This document shows positions 1-11,630 of a DNA stretch of 64,000 nt, in pieces. A program made the position numbers and the translations under genes. Each line of letters begins with the position of its first letter. The stretch's first letter is position 1. Below the pieces are notes generated by a model. It did not search any database. It was not told the DNA's origin and was given only the letters and a program-made list of their open reading frames with translations. Location: positions 67,451,601-67,515,600 of the forward strand of contig NC_080428.1 of assembly GCF_029873635.1 (NCBI RefSeq), read 5' to 3'. The stretch comes from Malania oleifera (Eukaryota > Streptophyta > Magnoliopsida > Santalales > Ximeniaceae).

Positions 1-90
1 TGGCTCATAGAGCGAACTCTCACCATCCACAGTCCCCGCTAGCTCACAGAGTAAACTCTCACCATCCACAGGTACCGCTAGCTCCGTGAG
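1..90. repeat. Tandem repeat, about 39 bp unit, 2.3 copies
   Basis: Two units (1-39 and 40-78) share 'GCTCA(T/C)AGAG' and 'AACTCTCACCATCCACAG', and a third begins at 79. It lies at the upstream side of the copia LTR, where the other copia LTRs in this window carry repeated short motifs. The true number of copies is unknown because the window starts here. Confidence 0.6.
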
Positions 91-1693
91 TGTATCTACC
101 TAGAATTGAACCTCCGATGCTCTTTCTTACTTGCTGATGTCTTTCGACCGTGCCATGCCCATGGGGAACATATGCTTAAGTGTTTTTCCCATACGTTTTT
201 CTTGATAAACATTTTTAGGAAAAACCAAATTCTTACTTTTGAATCTTTTGCACTTACATTGCAAGATTCATAAGCTCATCTTAATTTATTGCACAAATAT
301 TTTTGAGTTTAAATCTTAATTTCTCCAAATAATTTCTTTTTGCAATATCTAATTTCTTTTTGCAATATCTTTATTGGAGAACCTAAGTATCACATTCAGA
401 TCTTTGAAATGCTTTATTGCTTACTCCATATTTTAAATCAAATATCATATATTCTTATTTGTGCAAAATACCTTTAAAAGCAAACCCTAAGTTCTCTTGA
501 TTTTTATTTAAAAATATTTTTAGAGAAAATTTTATTAGGGTCAAATCTTTTAGTATTTTTTATATACATCATATTTCAAAGATTGAAAATATTACTTTGA
601 GAAAAACACTCTTACTCTCTTGAGCATATTTCATATCATACGAGAGTGCATTTGTAGCGCCCCGACCCGCCACGTGGGCCCGGGAAGCCACATAAGTGAT
701 GTCTGTGTACCTAATACCACAATCATTATATAACTACAGTGGAAATAAATGAAATAATCTCCTCAATCTTTTACCAGAGTTCTATACTATTAGATTACAT
801 CAAAGTCTCTAAACTCATAATACAAACCATAGTACAATACAAAAACTAACTCAATATATACACCCATAATACATACTCCGGCTTCAACCCAACTTAATTA
901 CAAAAGTATTCTTACTAATAACACTCACAAAAATCTAACTGGCTATCAACCGCCCCGGAGTTCAGTAACCTCGACCTCAAGATGGTCTTGAAAAGATAAT
1001 TTATATAATAAGGTAAGACACCTCTCAGTAAGGAAGATTAAGTTAATGTCAGTGTGTGGTCAACATGCTACCATGTTTACAGAAAACATTCATCTTTAAT
1101 TTCACCGAAAATAGCATTTATATATACATTATATTCACTCTATACCACTGAAAATATTCATCTCGTTTCCATGGTATAAATAGGTTAGTAATCAAATAAT
1201 ATCATTTACATAAATCTACAAATATGCATAAAAGACACTCTCTGGGACTAACTCCATTTACTTCCCCGATGGCACGGGTTGTGCAGCCCGAAGGCTGGAC
1301 TTATGCCCTAGGGGATATCAACCCAAACTAAGTCAAAACATACATATGCATCTAATCTCCGATTACGTAGGCATCCGCAACTTGCTTGGGGGAATTCGAT
1401 TGCCCTACCACATCCTGAAAGTCTGGACTTCCAGGGAAGGTACCCCCTACTAAGGCTAATCGGCTGAGACCACCCAACACCTCCTCGCAATCATTGTGGG
1501 CGCACATGGTCTAAAACTAAAACTCAGGCAACGATACCATGCATATAATATAACTGGTCCTCAAGATTCCTAAAGCATATCATGCAATTCAAGTAATAAA
1601 AACTATATTTCAAATCATTTCATATAAAACCTATCATATTACAAAACTTGGCCTTTGTGATCATCATATAAAACAAGGCCCTCGCGGCCATCA

Positions 1694-4199
1694 TGTGATG
1701 ACCCAAAAATATATATATGATTAAAATACAATAATAATAAAATAATAAAAATAGTCATTAAGTTAATATCAATACAGAAGTGTTTTTCTGTAGGATCCTT
1801 GATTCCATGTTTGATGCCTAAGAAAGACCTTGTCTTAGCGAGTGCTCAGAGACCATTGCGGCTCAGTCGCTCCCTGGAGGTCGGCCTGGTCAAAATGGAA
1901 TTTCATAGGATAAACAAGATAGACACTATTTGTACACGTAAATAAGTATATATACATAAAATAGTGTTTTGACAGACATAATTTGTCGAAATACATAATA
2001 AGATAATAATAATATAGGTATCATATGTGGGGCCCACAAGACTATGTGGGGTCCACATGAGTCCCGGAGCCACAAGACACTGTTTATATACGTAAATAAG
2101 TACATAAAATAATGTTTTAACTGATATAATTTGTAGAAATATATGATAAAATAATAATAATATAGGTATCCTATGCGGGGCCCACAAGACTGTGTGGGGC
2201 CCACATGAGTCCCGAAGCCGTATGGAGGTTTTCACAAGTCTCAAAGCTATGTAGGATGCATAAAATCGTATAAGAGTTATTCGAGTTACGTAGGATCCAT
2301 TCGGGTCTCGAAGTTGTGTGGGGCCCACAAGACCATGTGGGGCCCACATGAGTTTTTAAAATTTAAATTTAATTCTTGTTCAAAAATAAATAATAAAATA
2401 AATAAATACTAAAAGTAGTTTAAAATTAATAACAATGATAATAATAATGATAATAATGATTAGAAAAAAATAATAATAAAATAATAGAATAATTAATTAA
2501 GTTATTGATTAATTAATTAGGTAAGTAATTAATTAAAAAAAAATTATTTAGTGGGAATGGTGGCAAGCATTCCCACATGGCCTCCATCCCTATCCCATAC
2601 TCAACCCATACCTTGCCCATTCTTTAATTTTTAAAAATTATAATTTCACCCATCTCCCCACACTTTTATAAATTCCATTTCTTCCCCAAAATTTTCCTAT
2701 AAATAGGGAGCTCTCAACCTTCATTTTTCACAACAATTTTCTAAGTAAGAGAAGGATTAGTGAGTGAAAGAATTTGTGGTGGAGTGAGAATTTTGAGTAA
2801 GTTCTCACTCACCCACTCTTTCCGATCTCATATCTTAAAGATAGTTATTGTGTTCGTAGCACACGGTAAAAGAAGAAGGTAAGTAAATTTTGATTATGTT
2901 AGTTTCTTTTTATTTTAAATTCATACCCGAGTTTATTTTGTACGTAAATTTTAATTATGTTACTTAGTTCCACAAAATTTCTATGAGTTTATTTTTACGC
3001 ATATTTAATTATACCAGTTCTATCTTTAATATACTTGCATCTATTTTTGGGTTAAGAAATGTTCCAATCCCCTCGGGTAAATTTTCAGCATTTCTTTCTA
3101 TTCAAAAATAAAATTATATATATTTTTAACACAAAAATTGTGTGGCATGAGTTTATTTTTACGTTGCATTTTTATGAAAATATGAGTAAAGATGAGATTT
3201 TCACGATATTATTTTTAAATTGCATAAATTATAATAAGATGATTTTAAAACCCCTTATGGCAACGAAAGTTCAAAGTTACAGATGCTCGGTACCGCAGCT
3301 TAAAGTTTATACGGATCAGAGTGCACCCACACTGTTTACAGAGTGGTTATTTATGTTAGTGGATTTCTCCTGAGTGCACACCTGGTTCCGGACCAAAACT
3401 TAATAAGGAAAATCTCACTTAAAGTTTACCTACGTTGATTTAGTTTGGTCGGCCAGCCAGCTAAGTCCAGTCTTCGGACCGCACAACCCAGTCATGGGGG
3501 TAAACATGACTTACGGCAAACAGGCCTAAGGGTGATTTTTATAATATATGTTTATACATATTTAATTACGTGTACAAAGTTACTGATGATTTGAAGGAAA
3601 AGTGTAAGTTTACGTGAAAAGGATCATTTTGGTGCTTAAATGACGATCTAAGGAAAACGTATAAGGAAAAGTATATGTATGTTTATCATTAAATATTTTT
3701 ACAGTTTTAAAGTTAAAAGTTTAATTTAACAGTTATAGTATATGATTATAAAAATTTACTGTTGAAATTGATGACAAAAGTTTTATGCAGGAATTTTTAA
3801 ATTTATGTTTATTCTAAAAGCAGTCTTGAAGTTATAGTATTAAATATTGTTTTACGAAATTCTTTAAAAGCTCATTTTGGCCACACACTAATAATAATCT
3901 TATTTACTTACTGAGCGTCGTCTCACCCCAATCATATTTTATTTCAGATAACTCTGAAGGACATGTCGGAAATCAGGCTTAGCAAGCATGCGGGTGGGGA
4001 TTAGAAAAATAAAGATTTATTTAGAAACATTAGTATGATTTCAGATATTTACGTTTGTGTAATTTTCTTCATTTGAAATAAGTGATTGTAACATGAATAA
4101 TTAGCGCTCTGGTTTGAATAAAATTGAGTTTATTTGCTTCCGCTCAAAATTAGTAGTAAAAAGTTAATATCCCAGGCCCCTCGGGGTCGGGGTGTTACA
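1694..4199 (+). mobile_element. Solo LTR, family b, TSD CATCA, inside another solo LTR
   Basis: It begins TGTGATGACCC and ends GGGGTGTTACA. CATCA is directly repeated at 1689-1693 and 4200-4204, and the host text 'aggccctcgcggccatcat' resumes exactly. It is 2506 bp. It has a TATAAATA box at 2698-2705, repeated GTGGGGCCCAC palindromes between 2028 and 2350, the 'cttcggaccgcacaaccc' block near 3474, and a 'TACTGAG..GTCTCACCCC' block near 3909. A second copy lies at 59475-61799. The superfamily is not proven by coding sequence; the shared LTR blocks point to Ty3/gypsy. Reading frames inside it (for example 3059-3373) are chance. Confidence 0.92.
2028..2350. repeat. Array of GTGGGGCCCAC palindromes in U3
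   Basis: The motif (A/T)GTGGGG(C/T)CCACA recurs at about 2028, 2045, 2176, 2193, 2318 and 2335, in pairs 17 bp apart, with 'AGTCCCG(G/A)AGC' text between pairs. The array lies 350-670 bp upstream of the TATAAATA box of this solo LTR. The copy at 59475-61799 keeps a decayed version near 59806-59965. Confidence 0.75.
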
Positions 4200-5890
4200 C
4201 ATCATATAAAACTAGGCCCTCGCGGCCATCATATAAAGTTTCCTGCATTTTCACAAACAATTTCAGTATTTCACAAACAGTTCTACTATTTTAAGAACCA
4301 ATTAATCCATCTGCCACACAATTTTCCATATACAGTATATCCTATTTATAACATCAAACTATAGTTCCCACAGATCATTTTTACTGAAAATATCATACCA
4401 TATATCTTAGGTTTGAAAATACCATTTGAACAGGTGGTTTTCGAAATAACAACTGAAAACAGAAATATACATATATAGCATTTTATTAGATTTAACTTTG
4501 ACAAAACTTCTAACTTAACTTAATCCCCTTACCTAGCTTACAGGAAAGCCTTCTGACACCCTTAATCCACGCCCTACGGCATTTAAAGCTCAAAACCCTG
4601 AAAACATATTTTCCCCAAATTAATCATCCCAACCCAAAGAATACTTTACATTAAACGCTCCCTAGGCCTCCTATACTCCAAAATAACCATGAAACTCAAA
4701 AATACCTACTTACCCTGGTTTTGAAGTGGTGCCTGAAAAGACCCCGTTCAAGAATCTATTCCTCTAGAGTTGTAGAGAATTTCCCCGTAATCCTCATGGT
4801 AGCTTCTGATTGTCGATCTGGGCGACAAACGACGAAGAAACCGAAGAGAGAGAGGGTGAGGTGCCGGCTAGAGAGAGAGAGAGTTAAAATATGATTTCTT
4901 AACTCTTAAGCAACTAAAAATTGTATTTATAGGTCGTTGACCCGGCCAACTTCATTGACGAGTTGGCACCTTCATCGACGAATTGCAGAAGGGCGTTCAT
5001 CGTTGAAGGAAGGGCCTTAATCCTAATATTTCAGTCATTCAAGATCTCTTCATCGACGACGCTCTGAACTTCATTGACGAACCATAATAGAACCTTCATC
5101 GACGACGAAGCTCATTAAAATTCCCTTTTTAAAATTTCCTTTGTTTTTCTAGGTTCGGGTTTCTACAGCATTTTTGAGCTTTACTGTGTATATCTCTGCT
5201 TGTATTTAGAAGCATGTATTATGCACAAAAAATTATTTTATTGTACCGGTTGGGTTTAGCCCGTAAATTAAAATGGGGATTCTCCGCCCCATAAAGGAGA
5301 GCAATAGGGCTTAGCCTAAAAATTGAACTAGGTTTTGGCACCACCCGTAAAGTGTTGCTGAGGTATCTCCACCTCTCAAGGAGTGTTGATTATGGATCAG
5401 TCTGTGAATTGAGCTAGGGTATCTCCGCCCCGTAAGGGAGACCAGTTGAATTCAGTCTGGTAATTGAGTTGGGGTTTACCTTACCTAGTAAGGAAATGTT
5501 GTAAACGGCTTCTGCTCCACCCGGTTAAGTGAGCAGGGATAGTGGCATCCTTGGGTGGTATGCCCAAGGCGGGACGTAGGATGGTTTAGCCGAACCTCGA
5601 TAACAAATCGTGTGTGTCTCTATCTATCTCATTTATTTTCCACACGTTAATTTCCATATGTGTATGCTTGTTCATTTATGGTTATAACTATTTTTCATAC
5701 ACACATACTTTATTAAAATAAAATATATCACAAGTGTATGTATGTATTCATTGTTTAATTGTTTTACATACACACGTATATTTTAAATGGGATATGGTAT
5801 GTGGTGAATCGACAAATATTTAAATTAGCGAAAAAATTTTAAATATCCAATTAGGCCTCCCCCTCTTGGGATCACACCAATTACATCAAT

Positions 5891-5902
5891 TGGTATCAGA
5901 GC
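5891..5902 (+). other. Primer-binding site, initiator tRNA-Met type
   Basis: TGGTATCAGAGC is the exact complement expected for the 3' end of plant initiator tRNA-Met. It sits six bases after the copia LTR end (...AATTACA at 5885), the position where minus-strand DNA synthesis starts. Confidence 0.85.
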
Positions 5903-6708
5903 CTGGTTTCAATAAGCTTAACCGCTATTTGCATAAAAATTACAACGGCTCACTTTCGGTGTATCCTTGTTTTTAGGTTCAAATCTTTCCAAATCCTCCA
6001 CTGCTTTTATTGTGAAGATGTTACTATTTGGAAATTGAAAATACTTTTGTAAAATCAATTGATTGGAGGTTTTGGAAAGTGTTTGGAAATGGAGATCATA
6101 TCCCATAGAAAAATGTTTTCAAAATGTAAAGTTTCCCAAAGCTGAAAATGAATTGAATGAGCATGACATGAACTTAATGCATATCATTTGAGTGTCATGT
6201 ATCTTATATTGCGCCTTAACTACTAATATTTTTGCAAAGTTTATATCTTATAATAGTACTAAGGAAAATTGGGAACCATAAGAATTATGATGAATCTGAG
6301 AGAGAGAGCGGAGAACCACACTCTAAGGATTCTGAGTTTAAACGTTTAAGAAGGATTAAAATGAAAAGGTTTATCTCTATCCTTCTACTTTATTGATTAT
6401 TTCATGCCTTGATTCATGTAATATATATTGTGTTAAAGATTTAGTGAATCATATTTTATGGCATGCTATCTTATGAGGTTCTTATAAAGAAACTTATTTA
6501 ATGCTCATAAGATTTTATTTAACGATATAATATATAAGGGGTTATAGTGCGTTAAATGTCTAAATAGTGTTTTGTGCTTAAACTCTTAAATTTTTAGTAT
6601 ACACTATTATTATTCTAAGATTATTAGAAAAGCAAGCTAATATGAAAATCTTAATTGATTACATCCAATCTATTTGCTTAATAATATATATATCATTATG
6701 ATTGGTAA
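5903..6708 (+). mobile_element. Copia internal remnant, no intact frame
   Basis: This stretch follows the PBS directly, so it should be the 5' untranslated leader and the start of gag. I find no open frame longer than about 60 codons in the sense direction and no recognisable gag motif. The remnant ends where a reverse gypsy LTR fragment begins (TGTAGCG at 6709). Confidence 0.45.
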
Positions 6709-7340
6709 TGTAGCGTCCCCCTTTCGAGCATTGTCACTTTACCTAGTGGACCTTGCGCCCGTGGCAACAACGAGTACCTATCAGAGCATTCACCAAGCAC
6801 CCTACCCCGCACGATAAGCCTACTTAGCAAGCCCCCAGGCGGAGAGTCTTACTTCGCCATAATCATTCATAACCGAGAGTTTCCGGGGATCGGGGGTAAC
6901 TACCCCTTTGCTTTGATACCAACTGTAACAGACTTGTAAAATTTCGTTTAAAATTCTTTGATACCACCTGTAGTGACCTCAATATTTCATACGGTGGAAG
7001 ACCTCCAATACACATTACTAGAGTACTAATTATCCCAATATAACAATATCATTTCCAATATCACAATTAATACCCCTAAAATTCTAAATACATCAAAAAA
7101 CATAATTTAATAAAGATCTATTCTAAATAAAACCTTCTATCCCACCCATGCTTCCACTGCGCTACTCTAATTACTGTTATGTTCCTTATGACGTCTGAAA
7201 AATATTAGATAATGATGGGGTGAGACACTTCTCAGTAAGACGGAATAGATATTATCAGTATGTGGCAACATGACTTTTAGTCTAGCAAGAAAACATCCAT
7301 TACTTAATTATCCTTGACTAAGAAATCATGTAAAACTATA

Positions 7341-7412
<72 letters not shown>
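6709..7412 (-). mobile_element. Reverse gypsy LTR end plus adjacent leader-like piece
   Basis: From 6924 rightward this is the 3' part of a reverse gypsy LTR: TGTAACAG end, a PBS-like motif inside the LTR (6955-6966), and the 'ggggtgagacacttctcagtaag' block at 7217-7239. Just outside the end, at 6910-6921, lies TGGTATCAAAGC on the minus strand, a near-match to the tRNA-Met PBS. The 6709-6909 piece resembles an internal segment of the related LTRs ('cttagcaagcccccagg', 'gggtaactacccc'), so it may be LTR-derived and not a true leader. The LTR is cut at 7413 by the next element. Confidence 0.55.

Positions 7413-7416
<4 letters not shown>
7342..7416. repeat. Compound microsatellite (AC)n(AT)n(GT)n
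   Basis: About 20 AC units pass into about 9 AT units and then about 8 GT units. The tract is self-complementary and could fold back. It marks the junction between two reverse LTRs. Confidence 0.9.
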
Positions 7417-7604
7417 ACGCCCTGATTTTGGAACCATTTTTTTCCACATAATAATTATCATAATAACTCAGATACCATAATACACAGTACTCGGACCCAA
7501 CAGTACCGAGGATTTACCTGTTTATACATACATATTACCTAAGCAATGGATCTAATATACGCTTTACATTTATACAATACTAGAGTTTCATTGTTTCTAC
7601 ATGT

Positions 7605-7642
<38 letters not shown>

Positions 7643-7818
7643 CCCAAAAATCCATTATAAGTCTGACCCGACTACTTACCTTGCAACTAGGTAGTACCTA
7701 CGAACTCCTCTACCATGGAGCTTGCTCCACTCATCTATCGAGATTTCCTGAAATATTTGTAATGCTGGGATGAGACACCTCTCAGTAAGGAGAATAGACT
7801 AATGTCATTGTGTGGCAA

Positions 7819-9992
7819 TGTAACGCCCCAGACCCTCCACGCGGGGCTCGGTGCGTTAAGAGACCGACACGCGTCTCTGATACCATTCACATAGTGGAAA
7901 TAATAAATATCTTCAACAGAAAATGCTAGAGTGCTGTATTTACATACATTGATCCATAAGAATTACAACCTAATCCTTCATATTATAAATCCAGAATTAA
8001 TACATATTAAACATAAATTAAATACATATCCGATCTTCTATATTTAACTCACAAAACTACCCCGCCCTGTAGCTATCTAAGCTCGATCACCTGGGTAACC
8101 TGAAAAGATTTAACATATGATGGGGTGAGACACCTCTCAGTAAGGAAGAAATAATTTATAATAGTGTGTGGCTGAAGTGTTTATAATACAATTTAAAATA
8201 TCCATCTCAGGTGTACACACAGTCCACAAGTAACCCAAGTTTCATGCCCATAATCACACAATGGTCAACGTCATTATCATCCATTCACATAATCATAACC
8301 ATCAGTATTTTATTGTTAATCTCCAAGATTAGGGAAATCTAGCCGCTCATACAAGTAGGTTCCCTCTGCTCTAGTGCTAACACCAGGGCACTCACCTTTC
8401 TCAGTAAGCTCTCGGGTTATGTATCCAGGTAAAGACACCAAGAATGGGGAAAATCACCTGCTCGTACAAGCAGCTTCCCTCTACCCTGGTATCCATAAAT
8501 AATTACCGAAGTACTCGCCTTCCTCAGCAAGCTATTGGGTGGAATACTCTACTTTACTCAAAATACTTAATTAATTAAAAGTCGTACACTGCTAACACAA
8601 TCACTTCATGGAATTTCACAAATACACCCACATCATAATTAATCCACACAAGATCCATACAACACATATGTCCACACAGGACTGGTCCACACAAGATTAA
8701 TCAAACCACAACATAAATGTCCACACAGGACTAATCCAACCACAACATAAATGTCCACATGGGACTAATCAAGCACAGTATAAATGTCCACACAGGACTG
8801 CTTAACTACACAGATTACAAAACAAACACCCCGTTCATGATAAATAAGTAAACAACCTCCTTATACCACTGTCAATGTTTACCTCCCAATATAAACGTCC
8901 ATATAACGACCTCCTCATACCACTGCCAACGTTATATCGTCATTTATATGAACCACAATATAGATCAATCACAAACCTGACCAATCAACCATGTCCATGC
9001 AAATACCACAATAACTCAATCATCCAATATTTTCAACCAAGCAATATTCAAAATCCAATCAGTGTATTCAACCAGACAAGATTTTCAATCAAATGACATT
9101 CACAATCTCAACAATTTCCTCATTCCACTAAGATCAACAATCATTTAATGATCAAAATGATTTCAACCACACAATTTTTTCCAATTTAATACTTATATAA
9201 TTAAAACAGTATTTTCAATATCAGTTTGGTTCATAAAATTATACCTGTATATGTACGATTTTTACCCAAAATTAGTCATTTTAATAATTACTAAAAACTA
9301 TTATAAAATATTTCCTCTTACCTAATTCCTGAAAAGCCTCTTAAATAACCAGTCCTGCACCCGCAAGGTTCCCCATTCAACGCCCTGAAAACTACATCTC
9401 CTAGAACTAAACTTTAGTATTTCTTCACATATAATATTTCCTACAACTAGGGTAAAGCCAAATTTTACATAAAAGGTCTTACCTTAAATTTGAGATGAAT
9501 TCCTAACTAGTCCCACTGACGATCCACTCCAACAGATTTGTAGAGAACTCTTCCAAAAGTGTCGTGGGGGCCTCTGATTGTCGAACTAGCAGAAATCCAG
9601 CCCGAAATCGAAGAGAGAAGGTGGTAGTGCCGAATTTCTAAAGAGAGAAGGGGAACATGCAAACTTTTTGCGCTGGAATGAAAGAATTCCACTTTTTATA
9701 CACAGGGATTCGTCGACGAGTCCTATACAAAATTTGGTGATGAGATAGTGAACTCGTTGATGAATTTCAGTTCATGAAAAATCCCCTCTCGGTAATTTCT
9801 CGTCGACGAGACATGTACCCTCGTCGACGAGACACGTACCCTCGTCGACGAGCTAAGAAGAACATTCGTCGATGAGACCAATCCGTTCGTCGATGAACGT
9901 TTTCTGCCACCTTTTTGAATTTATTCTTCCTTCCCTTTCTATCTTCTTTATTATCTTAAATTATTTAAAATAAAATTACCCGGGTTGTTACA
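7819..9992 (-). mobile_element. Solo gypsy LTR, reverse, TSD GGCAA/GGAAA
   Basis: The ends are TGTAACGCCCC and GGGTTGTTACA. Flanks GGCAA (7814-7818) and GGAAA (9993-9997) differ at one base, as expected of an aged target-site repeat. It is 2174 bp. The minus strand carries the palindrome array (9708-9900) with several perfect TCGTCGACGAG modules, a GA/CT leader, the AATGGGG..CTCGG repeated unit at 8330-8545, and 'tggggtgagacacctctcagtaagg' at 8122-8145. No coding sequence. Confidence 0.85.
8640..8805. repeat. Minisatellite inside solo LTR, about 37-40 bp unit
   Basis: 'ATGTCCACACAGGACT' recurs about four times (near 8668, 8720, 8750 and 8785) with 'aaccacaacataa' spacers. A looser repeat of 'cctcctcataccactgccaacgtt' text continues at 8850-8940. 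Confidence 0.65.
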
Positions 9993-10339
9993 GGAAATAT
10001 GAGTATTATCGTTGTTGACCCTATGGGTCATACCCTGTTTTGATTATGACAAATACTCAGGTATTTAATGATTGCCAAGTTGATGTGCAGGTTTATCTTA
10101 GCAGTATCTTATGATGGCACTCAAAGACTCGGAGGAAAACGAAGACTCTGAAGACCCTTGATATAATTGATTTGTTGTAATTTATATTCGGGTCGGTAAT
10201 ATTTAAGTAGGAAAGGTCTGTAATAGTAAATAGGTCTTTGGTTTGTAATAAGCTCACACACATCACATGCATGATAATACGTAAGCTCAAACAAACCATG
10301 AATGAGAATGAACTTTAGAAAGATCTTAAGGTTTTCCCT

Positions 10340-10935
10340 TCGGTCGACCGACACCGGTCTTTTTCGGTGTATTGGACCCCAAGTGACCTTAGGACACTCA
10401 CCTTTGCACTTGTATGTAATAGGCACTTGAATAGGGTTTATATGTTGCAAGAAGGGACCAAAATGCACACTTGGTGCACTTTCGGTCGACCGAACTTCAC
10501 AGTTCATTTCTTGCCAGTCGACCGAACCCTGACCGGGTCAACATTTTGACCTCCTGGTCGACCGAGAGATTTTGTACTCCAACTACCTGGTCAACCAAGG
10601 GTCCTCGAGAGAAATCCCATCGGTATGGTCGACCGAACCAGCCAGTTCAAATTGGCTCGGTCGACTGAACCTCGTACATATGAAAAGTCGCCTCATCCGG
10701 TCGACCGACGAGTTAGTTCATTTCAGTCCTGGTTGACCGAACCATGCAAAAGGCTTCAGAATTAACAATACGGTCGACCGACCATTTAGTTCAAAACTCT
10801 CCTAGTCGACCGAACCTCGAAAAATTGAGGAATCGCCCTCTCCTGGTCGACCGAGCCATTAGTTCAATATTCCCCTGGTTGACCGAAGCATATGAGACTT
10901 GGTCGACCGAACTTGTTTTGGTCGACCGAACCTCT
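10340..10935. repeat. Array of about 15 GGTCGACCGA modules in copia U3
   Basis: The module (C/T)GGTCGACCGA(A/G)C, centred on the palindrome GGTCGACC, occurs at about 10342, 10481, 10527, 10556, 10627, 10659, 10698, 10730, 10772, 10804, 10845, 10877, 10900 and 10919, plus decayed forms. Spacing is irregular, roughly 20-45 bp in the dense part. It ends about 120 bp upstream of the TATAAATA box. Several copies show the C-to-T changes expected of methylated cytosine. Confidence 0.85.
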
Positions 10936-11574
10936 CGGGTTGCCCTAATTTTTTACCGTAGTTAATATTTTTTAAACAGGGTTAAAATATTTGAAAGGTC
11001 ATTAAACTTTCCTAATTATTCCCAATAGGTCCCCAACGGTTATATTTCAAGGGTTGTCTATAAATACCCCCTCATTTGGGATAATTAGGATGTGATTAAA
11101 AATATTGATTAAGAGAAATTCTCTGAAAATCCCAAATCCTATAATACTCATATCCAATCCCCATTCACTCATGCTTACCTTCTTTGATCTCTTAAATCCT
11201 CTGTAAGTCGATTGAGTGTTTATATTTAATAGGTTTGCTCTCCCATTCATATTTGATTGATTTATTTTCATTGAGAGCTAAACCTAAGTATTCTTAGGAG
11301 ACTTTGTTAATAAGTCTATCCTAAGAAGACTTTGATAGATCTTCTAAGATTTGCACCTTCATTGCAACATCTTAAGAAGATTGTATTTGTTTTTGGTTGC
11401 AAAACATTTTCAAAATACTTTCAAATATCTAGTGTGCTTTGTCTTGATAAATCTTTAAAGAGATATTTGTTTGTGTGAGAAAAATCTTTGTTGCAATATT
11501 CATTGATTTATATCTTTAGTTGAATACAAAGATTAAACTCCTTTTTGCAAACCAAACTTATACATTGTTAGAGC

Positions 11575-11576
<2 letters not shown>

Positions 11577-11629
<53 letters not shown>

Positions 11630-11630
11630 T
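11577..11630. repeat. Microsatellite (CA)n(TA)n
   Basis: About 14 CA units are followed by about 12 TA units, in the transcribed part of the copia solo LTR. Confidence 0.9.

Larger units (their letters stand above)
653..5167 (-). mobile_element. Solo gypsy LTR, reverse, TSD GCATT, holding a nested solo LTR
   Basis: The ends are TGTAGCGCCCC at 653 and GGTTTCTACA at 5167, flanked by GCATT at 648-652 and 5168-5172. Without the nested element it is about 2.0 kb. Read on the minus strand it has the usual order of this LTR group: an array of CGTCGACGA-like palindromes (4948-5115), a TATAAATA box (4924-4931 on the complement), a GA/CT tract, then the conserved 'cttcgggc-gcacaacc' block near 1270-1300 and the 'ctcagtaagg' block near 1026. 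No PBS or coding sequence adjoins it, so it is a solo LTR left by LTR-LTR recombination. Confidence 0.9.
1..5885 (+). mobile_element. Copia-type LTR, left end outside window, interrupted by solo LTR
   Basis: The parts outside the insertion (1-652 and 5168-5885) read as one long Ty1/copia LTR of SIRE/Maximus type. The right part has the block seen in the other copia LTRs here: chevrons of 'gtaagggag' text, a 'GGCGGGACGTAGG' stretch near 5570, 'CCGAACCTCGATAAC' near 5590, and a C-rich 'CCCCCTCTTGGGATCAC' segment just before the end. The end is followed by a tRNA-Met PBS. The start is not visible. Its coordinates contain the reverse solo LTR 653-5167, whose GCATT repeats restore this LTR across the gap. 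Whether it was a 5' LTR or a lone fragment is open; the PBS and leader downstream favour a 5' LTR. Confidence 0.7.

Noticed and set aside
1903-2349. 148-codon and 92-codon minus frames
   Set aside because: They translate the repeated GTGGGGCCCAC array of a solo LTR; the repeated residues come from the DNA repeats.
3059-3373. 104-codon plus frame
   Set aside because: It lies wholly inside a solo LTR and is disrupted in the second copy (59475-61799).
10340-10935. CRISPR-like array of short repeats
   Set aside because: Spacing is irregular, the 10 bp module is too short, and the array is in a eukaryotic LTR.
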